Shown in pieces: positions 8,937 to 20,820 of a stretch of 64,000 nucleotides of DNA. The notes below the pieces were generated by a model that saw only the letters and a program-made list of their open reading frames with translations, ran no database searches and had not been told where the DNA came from. Location of the stretch: NCBI GenBank assembly GCA_014155875.1, contig JACEFZ010004083.1, forward strand, positions 83,662-147,661, read 5' to 3'. Source of the DNA: Cepaea nemoralis (taxonomy: Eukaryota; Mollusca; Gastropoda; Stylommatophora; Helicidae). The first letter of the stretch is position 1, and each line of letters begins with the position of its first letter. A program made the position numbers and the translations under genes.

Positions 8937-11900
8937 CTGCGACATAACAAGAATGTACCCATATAGCAAGAACATAAGTTGTACTTGAATAACAAGAACT
9001 CAAAATGTACCCATATAGCAAGAACACAAGTTGTACTCACACAGCAGGAATACAAGTTGTACTCAAATATCAAGAACACAAGTTGTACCCATATAACAAG
9101 AACACAGATTAAACAAAGCGCACAATAAACACCTTACAGATTAAGATACAACACTTCCTTACAGGCTCATATACACAGGTATCCTCCGCCTGAGCCATCC
9201 ATGATTTCCATCTTATCAGTCTCTGACCCTTAACTACGTCCAGCGCCTCATGCAACTGGTGATCTGTGTCTGCAGCTACTCTGAGGTATGCCTTCGCCTG
9301 CATCACCTTGTGCCTACCAGCAATAGTAGGCAGATCAAGGATGTAATGCATACATATTACTGGAGTGCCTCTGGTGCATCCCAGAATGACCTGCATAGCT
9401 TCGTTCTGTATGCGCTCTAATTTCACTAGCTGACTCTTTGATACAGTGAGCAGTCCTAGTCCATAATCAATCACTGAGAGGATCAAGTGCTGGTATAGTG
9501 TAAAGGCGGAGGATACAATCAGACAGGTGTGCCCCTTGGAGAACATCAGGCGAGGAGAGGAGTGGGTCAGAGTGCCAGCTCGGACTTGTGCAGAGTTATA
9601 ATCACATTGAGCCGGGAGTGCAGGGAGTGGCCAGCAGGGGCCAAGGAAGTGGAAATTCAGCAACTAATTCAGGATAATTCTCGCCCGGGTGATGAGAGGT
9701 AGAAGAAGTGCCTGGGGGTTCTTAGCAAAAGTTAATGGTCAGCGTTTGGTGCAGGAGAGCCTGGCGTATGATGACACAACATCTAGCTTAAGAATGGAGG
9801 TGGAGACGGTCAGTGCAGCTTTCCGCTGGATAGAGAACATGACACATACACACACTGTGATTGTAACTGACTCAGAAAGCATGCTGAGGAGGGTGAGAAC
9901 AGGCAAGCTTCGTGCAGAGTGGCTTGCTTCGCTTCGGAGGTCACTGGTAGCAAGCATCACCTGGATCTTTTCTCCGGGGCATGCCGGTGTGCTGGGGAAT
10001 GAACAGTCGGACAGATTGGCTGGCTCTGCAAAACTTGGTGGAGTATTGATGCATGACAAGGCAGATGTGGTTGCGGCCTTGTGGGAGCACGTGTACACCT
10101 CAGAGGAGCAAATGGATCACCATAGTCTGGTAAGAATGAGACAGCGAGGTGTGACGGTGGGATCTGGCCGACGATCGACGCTCAGAGGAAAGGTGAGATG
10201 GACATATAATCAGATTGCTACTGGAACTATTAGTGTTGGAACTCTTCGCTGGCTGCTGAGGATGGGGACGGAGCGCTTATGGGAATGTCCCGAATGCTGT
10301 GATGTCGGTTCCTAAATCAATCAATCAATACACAGGTACAGACCAGCCATATGCATTGACAGCCCTTGTCAGGACTAAATGACTTCAAAACCAGTCCTTG
10401 TGAAGACTAAATGAGTTCATGATCAGTCCTTGTGAGGTCCAAATGAGTTGAAAACCAGTCCTTGTGAGGTCTAAATGAGTTAAAGATCAGTCCTTGTGAG
10501 GACTAAATGAGTTCAAGATCAGTCCTTGTGAGGACTATACCCGTCCTTGTGAGGACTAAATGAGTTCAAGATAAGTCCCTTATAGGACTATACTAGTCTT
10601 TGTGAGGACAAAATGAGTTCAAGATCAGTCCTTGTAAGGACTGTACCCGTCCTTGTGAGGACTAAATGAGTTCAAGATAAGTCATATATAGGACTATACG
10701 TGTCCTTGTGAGGACTAAATGAGTTCAAGATCAGTCCTTTATAGGACTATACCAGTCCTTGTGAGAACTAAATGAGTTCAAGATCAGTCCTTGTGAGGAC
10801 TATACCCGTCCTTGTGAGGACTAAACAAGTTCAAGATCAGTCCTTGTGAGGACTATACCAGTCCTTGTGAGGACTAAATAAGGTCAAGATCTGTCCTTGT
10901 GAGGACTATACCAGTCCTTTTAGAGAAAGCAACAAACAATTGGGAGGTCACTGAATCTGGTAGGGTCTCCTCACGACAGGTCCTCATCAGGATCAACTCA
11001 ACACAAAAATGAATATGCCAGTCAGACAGAGCCCCAAGAGACCCGACCGAACTCGAAGAGTATTGAGGGGAAAATATAACCAGTCTTATTTAGTACTAAC
11101 TCGAAGAGTATTGAGGGGAAAATATAACCAGTCTTATTTAGTACTAACTCGAAGAGTATTGAGGGGAAAATATAACCAGTCTTATTTAGTACTAACTCGA
11201 AGAGTATTGAGGGGAAAATATAACCAGTCTTATTTAGTACTAACTCGAAGAGTATTGAGGGGAAAATATAACCAGTCTTATTTAGTACTAACTCGAAGAG
11301 TATTGAGGGGAAAATATAACCAGTCTTATTTAGTACTAACTCAAAAGAAAACAGAAAAGAAAGAATATAAAAAAACACCAAAAACAGGACCTCAATTATA
11401 ACTGACGCCGCAGAAGCAGGTTGAACGAGGAAAAATTTTTTGTTTTATAAATATTGAACTGAGCTGAACAGCTTACTGTCAGTAAAAACAAGATCAAATA
11501 CAAAAACATACACAAAAAACGACCATACTGCACACACAAACATTCACGTGCACAATATTTCAGACAGGCATGTGTGCAAAGAAAGAAAGAATCTCTCTAA
11601 CACGTGCATGCACACACACAGCCCCACCACCAGAACCTGCTGCCAAGAAGTTAAGGTTTAGGAACATGACATTTTGTAGGCCTGAGTGCACAGAGGTACA
11701 GACGACCAGACTTGTCCTCCGGCAGTGAACATAGAAAACTGGCATCTGACTTATCTGACCATCCTCGTGCCATTGTCAGCTTAACTTCCTAACTGTTACA
11801 CAAAGTGGTCATCCCTCACCAGAAGACAATAACTAACCCACATATCCAGGTAAATACAGAAAAGAACCCTTTCCCCACGCTTTATGACACATTAGTATAT

Positions 11901-14900
11901 GGTGCTATTTTCTTGCAGATCAATCAGCCCTCAATAAGTGATGTGGTCAACATATCACCAATATACACAGGTAACCAGTCTAACATGCAACCAACTCACC
12001 TGAGTGACCATGTTGGCAATATCTCCAGAGTTGGCTGGCAGCACGATGGTGTTGGATTCCTTGGCCAGTTTACCGAAGGCAGTGACATACTGCTCAGCAA
12101 TGTTCATGGACACAGCATTCATGCCATTCTGCAATGAAGAAAACGCCAACATGAATATAGTTACACAATAAGGCCAGTTGTTTGATTTCTTTTAAGTATA
12201 TTATCATCAGTAGTCTTTACATTTTTTACATGATGGACTGGCACAATGTAATAATAACACTGGGTCGTGAGTGCAAAGAATGGGCAGCACCGAGTTTGGA
12301 GTGCAACAGCTGATCCAGAGCAACACACATCAAGGTGACATAGTCATCTACACCGATGGGTCAGTGGTGAGAAACTGATGTAGTGGCTGGGGCTTTATAG
12401 CAAAGGCTAATGGACAAGTCTTGAAAAAGGAGAGTCTGGCATATGAGACTACGACCTCCAGCATGAGAATGGAGGTGGAGGCAGTAACATCGGCATTCCG
12501 GTGGCTAGAGGAAACTACTGCAACACACGTATTCATTACGGATTCAAAGAGTATGCTTAGCAAGGTGGAGAAAGGAATGTTTCGTGTGGAATGGCTCTTG
12601 TCGCTTCAGAGGTCACAGATCGTGAGAATTGTATGGATATTTTGCCCTGGCCATGCGGGTGTATGGGGGAATGAACAGGCTGATAGGCTAGCAGGGAATG
12701 CACCTCTTGGTGGAATTTTGCCTATGGACAAGGGGGAGGTGGTCGTGCGCTTGTGGGACCAGGTGGAGAAGGCGGAGGAACAGATTGAGAACCCATATGT
12801 GGAAAGAATGAGATTGCGGGGGATCGGCAGGGGTTCTGGAAGAATCTCAAAACTGAGAGGGAAGACCAGGAGAACTTTTAATCAGATAGCGGTGGGAATG
12901 ATTAGTAGTATGACTCTTCACTGGCTGTTGAACGAGGGGATGGAGCACGTATGGGAATGTCCTGAGTGCAGTGATGTCGGTTCTTGACTCAACTACATTT
13001 TGTATTATCATCATGTGCCATGTCGATAAGCATGAGCGGTCATATTTTGCCATTGTATATGATCACCAGAATCATGGATCAGACCTGCGTTCTTGTCGTG
13101 ACCATGCCATATGGCCAGATATTTACCTTTCTGCCCCGTTCTTTTTCCTTGATCTTGCTGCCTGTCAAAAAGTTCTCGTCTATTTCTTCTCATAACTTGC
13201 CCTAGAAATCTTGACTGTCTGCATCTAATTTCTCTAATCATGTTACAGTTTTCATTTGTTTCTTGTAGGACTTGCTTGTTGGTTTTTCTGTCTGTGCATG
13301 GTATTCCTGGCATTTTCCTCAGAAACCACATTTTCCCTGCCATTAGATGTTTTTCAGCTTGTCTGCTCATTGTCCACATTTCACATCCATAGATAAGTAT
13401 AGTTTCTATTAACACTACACTTTTTTTCTCATTGCAATTAACATCTTTATTTTGGTAAGGTGTTTTCCATCTTTTTGTTATTTTTAAAAAGTTAGTTACA
13501 TGTCCTTTACAGGACGTAGCAGTAAACCCCAGTATTTTTTTTTGTTATACTGCATAATAATACAGTGAGATGGTATCCACTCAAACCACCATTTCTGTTC
13601 CCACATGGGAACCAAGTAGTTGTGTCCATTTATTTTGTGTTTTTTTGTGTGTGTTGTTTATCTATTTGTGTTGTCCAGTCCTTGACAAAGATTCTTAGAA
13701 TCGAAACGTCGGCGGTCCTTTGTGCCATATTGCACTTATTTTTTATTTTATTATTTAATTTTATATATTTATTGATTGCTTCTGATTTTGGATAAGTCAC
13801 TGACTTTTTTTTCACCTGTGTACGATTTATTTCCTTGTAAGGTATGTGCATTGTGTCTGCGTTTAGTACGTCTCTTCTTTTCGCAAGAGCTAAATATACC
13901 TATTTGTTTCCAAGTCATATCCACTTTATTACGAGCCGCTCTTGCTGTTGACTTCACATAGGGTTCTCTTTAGATCTGGCAGTTTGTCATCATGATGGTC
14001 AAACCCTTGTTGTGGTGAGCCACCTGTTAGCTAGCTTGCAATATGAAGTCATTCCTAAGAAATACTGAAAAAAATAGCTTTGCAATTTGAAATTATTACT
14101 AAGAAATATTAAAGAAATATCTTGCAATTTGAAGCCATTACTAAGAAATACTGAAGAAATAGGTAGCAATTTGAAATCATTACTAAGAAATATTGAAAAA
14201 ATATCTTGCCACTTGAAGTCAATACTAGAAATACTGAAGAAACAGTTGGCAATTTGAAATCATTATTAAGAATACTGAAGAAATATCTCAGGAGTAATGA
14301 CACTTTACCTCTTTCTTTAAAGCCTCAGCAATCATCTCAATAGTCGTTGCCCGAGCTTTAGCTTTGGCGAGCAGCGCCTCAGCCTCACCTGTGAACAAAG
14401 ACAACAATAAGACTATAAAGTAGTGTTTACACAGTTGACAGTGTAATATCACATTCGTGTTTACACAATTGACAGATGACAATGTGATGACAACACCAAA
14501 CTCTACAATGCAACATCAACAAACTCTACAGTGTAACATCAAACTCTACAATGCAACATCATGAAACTACAATGCAACACCAAACTCTATAATGTAACAC
14601 CAAACTCTACAACATAACATCAAACTCTACAACGTAACACCAAACTCTACAACGTAACACCAAACTCTACAATGTACCACCAAACTCTACAATGTAACAT
14701 CAAACTCTACAACATATCAAACTCTACAACATAACACCAAACTCTACAACATAACATCAAACTCTACAATGTAACACCAAACTCTACAATGTAACATCAA
14801 ACTCTACAACATATCAAACTCTATAACATAACATCAAACTCTACAACATAACATCAAACTCTACAACATAACATCAAACTCTACAACATACCACCAACCT

Positions 14901-17900
14901 CTACAATGTAACACCAAACTCTACAATGTAACATCAAACTCTACAACATAACATCAAACTCTACAATGTAACACCAAACTCTACAATGTAACACCAAACT
15001 CTACAATGTAACACCAAACTCTACAATGTAACATCAAACTCTACAACATAACATCAAACTCTACAACATAACATCAAACTCTACAATGTAACACCAAACT
15101 CTACAATGTAACATCAAACTCTACAATGTAACATCATCAAACTCTACAATGTAACATCATCAAACTCTACAACACAACACCAAACTCCACAATGTAACAC
15201 CAAACCCTACAACATAACACCAAACTCTACAACATAACACCTAACTCTACAATGTAACACCAAACCCTACAAAACAACACCAAACTCTACAATGTAACAC
15301 CTAACTCTACAATGTAACATCAAACCCTACAATGTAACACCAAACTCTACAATGTAACATCATCAAACTCTACAATGTAACATCAAACTGCAATGTAACA
15401 TCAAACTCTACAATGTAACACCAAACTCTACAATTTAACATCAAACTCTACAATGTAACAATATCAAACCCTACAATGTAACAAAATCTCTACAATGTAA
15501 TATCAAATTCTACAATGTAACTCTTATACTTCAGTGCTATAATGTATCGCCAAGAACATCTAAAAACAACATTATCCATCATCCATCACAATCACCACTA
15601 TAAAGTCACATTAAAACACTTCTGAATGCCCAAGAACAACACTAATTTATCACCAAGAATAAAGCTATAATGTAACAATACTATCATGTAACAACACTAA
15701 TACTATACATGACTTCTCGTCCTTGACTTTGGGACTTAAATTACTAGTAGCTCGAAAGTCGGAGTGGATTCGCCTGATGGCGTGAGACACTGGCAATAGA
15801 GAAAGTTAATCCACACGCAAAATCTGTCCCTAGAAGTGGCAACTACTAGAAGCAGTAGCACATGTATGAAGCAAGCGAACGTCAAATAAAACAACACTAC
15901 ACAATTTACAATAAGACATTGAAAACAAAACTAAAGTAACAATACTATCATGTTAGAACATTGAATTTTACACAAACATCTACAATAAGACACTCAACAC
16001 AAAACTATAAAGTAGCAGGACTATAAAGTAACAATACTATCATGTAAGAACACTTAATACTACACATCTACAATAAGACATTGAAAACAAACATATACCA
16101 TAGATGCTTCAATATCATACCCACCCTGAGCTTGATTGACTTGTTCCGTTTTGAAAGCTTCAGAATTCAAAATCCTAGACTTCTTTTTGCCCTCTGCAAC
16201 ATTTATCTCTGCCTCCCGAATACCTGCCCAGACAGAAAGCTTCCCTCTAGGTACACGTATATTAACTGTCCTTACCACAAAACAAAACAAGACATAACAT
16301 GAAGCCTCACAGCAAGAAGACCCTGTGGTCATGTGAAGTGTTAGGACCATGACATTCTGTAGGCCTGCATGCACAGAGAAATAGGTGCCTAGTCTTTGCC
16401 CCTCACGAGCAAATATCTAGAGCGGACATTGAAACCTCCTCATCCAGCCGCTCTAATGCCAATGCCAACTTAATGTCATAAACTACTATTTCCACCAAGA
16501 CCCAGGTAGAAAAAAAAATAACACAATAAAGAAACGATTTTCGAGTATTTTATGTGACAGAAACTGAAGCAGTCTGCCCAGATCTAATGTCACACTGATT
16601 TAGAAAGAACAGTAATGGAAGGTATAGCTACTGCGAGACAAGGCAGGTGTCGATAAACCTGATGGAGGACACAGCACAGTAAAGACACCCATTGCATCAA
16701 AGTGCATGATGCAGGGCAACTGGCAAAAGAAGACCAGAAACCAGTGGACTGTGTTGGGAGTTATGTGTCAAGAACATGCTACATGATGGTGAGTGGAGGA
16801 GTGAGTGAGGCAGGGGAGTGTGTGAGGCAGGGAAGTGAGTAAGGCAGGGGAGTAAATGAGGCAGGGGAGATGGCCAGAGATGAAAAGACTTGACCGGCAC
16901 GAAGCTGGACACAGGACGTGGTGGACACCTTGGGCAGTGTGTGAGGCAGGAGGGATAGACTTTACAGAACATGATGAGAGCAACATCCTGCAATGGATCT
17001 GATAAATGACGATGATGGTGGTGACGATGATGATGATTGTGTTAAGCTCATATCTGATTGCTGATCTGCTGCACACTAACGAATAGTAATACTCCTGCTA
17101 AGCTATGCCAGCAAATACATTTTTAGCCCTTAGAGCACATAGTTTTGGTTCAGGGCACAAGCAGATATGTAACAATGGACTGTCGTCCCATTCGCAACAT
17201 TAACCCTTTACAGGGCACAGCAGCCATTTCCGGCCGATGCGCGATCTCTCGGCTTTCCAACACTTCCGACGGCTACTTTCGCTTTCGCCGACAGCTTGAC
17301 AATGTGGCCGCCATTTGTAAACACAATAGTATGAATTTGAACGGACTTTTATGGACTTTTTTTGATAGTTTTCGGGATTTTTACGCTGTTTTTCAAAATG
17401 GATTTCGGCGATTCTTCAAGTGATAGCCAAGATTTCGCTAGGTTCAATTTAAATGACATTAAAGGGCACGAAGTTGACTATTAATCGGAGCTAGATATCA
17501 GTGCAAAGCGTTACTTTGCATTAGCAGTCTGAGTCGGACTTTAAAGAAAGTGATTATGATTCTGAAAATGTGTTTGTAAATTGCCGTATAGATGACAGAA
17601 AATCACAAACATCATGCCGTATTTCGTAAATATTTGTGTTCATATATGGATTACCGACAACAATCACGTGAGTAACATATTCTGCATGCTTTTCCCTTCA
17701 TTGTGTTGTTTATTTAACTAAAATCGGTTGACTAACACCTTATTTGTGATGTTTTTACTAACGCGACCCGAAATTTTACCGAACCTGAAAAAATCTTCCC
17801 CGTTCAGGGCTACAAAATGGACAAGCGTCTGCCCTGTAAAGGGTTAATGCAAGCATTTGAGTATGTTGCAAATGCAACAACATTTTTTCCAGGTAACAGG

Positions 17901-20775
17901 TGTGCGGACTACTGTACAAGTTCATCCATGTGTGTACATGCATATGGACACATGTACATTTAAAATATTCTAGATTTTGACACAAATAATATACATATGA
18001 TTGTTTTCCAGCCAAGTATTCTTGTTCACTGATAAAGACTTTGGACAAAACAACAACTTGTGGCGATCTATGCTTTTTTTTTCCCTTGAACTGCCCTGTT
18101 GTTTTTTCTATTTATTTCTATACCACTGCCTGGAAGGTGCGTTGAGCATCTTTATTTCCCAAGACAATATAAACTTGTTTATAACATCTTCTGTGTGCAA
18201 ATAAATCAGCTATAGATATCAGCAAGACACATCAATGTAATACTATGGACGTATATAATACTATATTTAGATAATAGTTAACACTTTATTTTCTAATTAT
18301 CATATTATGTTATTTTATAATTTTTTTTATTATTTAACATTTTTTTTAAATTGTATTATTTTATAATAATACTCTTTATAACCGGCTCTGTGGTGAAGGG
18401 GTTACAGGCGCAGTTCATAATCCTGCACACCAGAAACACAGCTGCGGGCAATTTGGCAGCAGACTACTTTGCGTTGGTTTTTTATAAAATGGTATGAGTG
18501 CGGGTTGTTCAGAAAGCAATGGCAAAATACTGAACAAAACTTGCCAAGAAATCACGAACAGCCAAAAAATGCTGGGATTGGTTGACGCCCTGTGAAGGAT
18601 TATGCAACACAAACTCCCCTGCCTCACTTTAACTATATTATAATACTATATTTAAAACTAAATTATAATACTATATTATATACTGTATAGAATAGTATAT
18701 TATAGTACCTTATTATTGAGATAATACAATATTTTAATGTGGAGTTTTTCATGTAGTTGTATCAATGTGTGTTTGTCATGTGCATGCTGACAAAGGCTCT
18801 AGCCGCAATGTCCATTGTGTTACTTTTGATCATGTTCTAGTAAAGTTTAGTGATTCTACTTCTTGATTTTTGGTGATTTCTTCTTCTTCTTCTTCGTTCA
18901 TCCGGAGTTTTTTTTCGGATGTGATTGCGTTGTGCCTGTTTACAGCAGAGCTGCGTTCTTGCGCCGTTAGGCCGACACATCCGACTTCTGCGGGCATTTG
19001 TTGACCGGGTTAACCTTCCCGGGTTTTTGGTGATTTGTTCGCTGTAAAACTAGAAATATACAATCAAGAAAGCCAACCTTCAGATTCTAAAATCGCCGCC
19101 CGCTTCTTTCTTTCTGCTTCCACCTGCATCTGCATGGCTTCTTGAACTTTGGTGGGCAACTTCATGTCACCTGAATGTGGTTAGAGAACAGAAATGTCAT
19201 GTCACCTGAATGTCATCAAAGAACAGAAACTTCATGTTGCCTGAATGTCATCAAAGAACAGAAACTTCATGTCACCTGAATGTGGTTAGAGAACAGAAAT
19301 GTCATGTCACCTGAATGTGGTCAAAGAAAAGAAATGTCATGTCACCTGAATGTGGTCAAAGAACAGAAACTGTACTCCAGTTTGGTATAATCAACACAGT
19401 AAAAGTCAAATGGCAAAACTAACATCCAGTAAACCTGTTTAATAACAAGCAAGCAAAACAGACACATCCAACTTGTCATTATGACAATATCCACACAAAT
19501 GATCACCTGACACACCTAATGGATGTACTTGTCATTACGACAATATCCACACAAACAATCACCTGACAGACACACTTAATGAGATGTACTTGTCATTATG
19601 ACGATATCCACACAAAACAATTACCTGACAGACACACTTAATGGGATGTACTTGTCATTATGACAATATCCACACATACGATTACCTGACAGACACACTT
19701 AATGGGATGTACTTATTATGACAATATCCACACAAACGATTACCTGACAGACACACTTCATGGGATGGACTTGTCATTACGACAATATCCACACAAACGA
19801 TTACCTGACAGACAGACACAATGGGATGTACTTGTCATTATGACAATATCCACACAAACGATTCCCTGACAGACACACTTAATGAGATGTACTTGTCATT
19901 ACGACAATATCCACACAAACGATTACCTGACAGACACACTTAATGGGATGTACTTGTCATTATGACAATATCCACACAAACGATTACCTGACAGACACAC
20001 TTAATGGGATTTACTTGTCATTATGACAATATCCACACAAACGATTACCTGACAGACACACTTCATGGGATTTACTTGTCATTATGACAATATCCACACA
20101 AACGATTACCTGACAGACACACTTCATGGGATGTACTTGTCATTATGACAATATCCACACAAACGATTACCTGACAGACACACTTAATGGGATTTACTTG
20201 TCATTATGACAATATCCACACAAACGATTACCTGACAGACACACTTCATGGAATTTACTTGTCATTATGACAATATCCACACAAACGATTACCTGACAGA
20301 CACACTTCATGGGATGTACTTGTCATTATGACAATATCTACACAAACGATAACCTGTAGCATTAGGGAAAGCTAGCCCACACACAAATAATCACTACTCT
20401 TGAGCTCAATGCGAGCGAGCAGAGAAAAAAAATAAGCATGATGGGTGAGGTTCAATGTTTCATTGAGGTATAAAACACAACAGCGACAAAAAAGCAGAAA
20501 GAAAAGTAGAAGAAAACAAAAGTAAAGGCAGTTGGTGATATAATGACCATGTGACCCATTGAGTGCCAATCGGTTCGTAAAATAATGTGGGGAACACCAT
20601 ACACCCAATATATGTCAAGATGTGGAAAAAGGTCCCTTGCTTTAATTTTATAGAACATTACATAGATTGATCGTCTATCAATCTAGCTGAATTATAACTG
20701 ATTAGATAGACAGATCAAGTTAGAATTTTAGACAGACAGACAGACAGACAGACAGACACACAGACACACAGACAC

Positions 20776-20820
<45 letters not shown>

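Noticed and set aside
11009..11401. Overlapping ORFs of about 120-130 residues on both strands
   Set aside because: They are translations of a 48-bp tandem repeat whose length is divisible by three.
16725..17076. Pro/Ser/Leu-rich minus ORFs near 16.7-17.1 kb
   Set aside because: They overlie a GAGGCAGG repeat inside a LINE 3' end.
14490..20355. Arrays of regular short repeats resembling CRISPR arrays
   Set aside because: The units are directly adjacent with no unique spacers. They are satellites in introns of a eukaryotic gene, and no cas genes exist.
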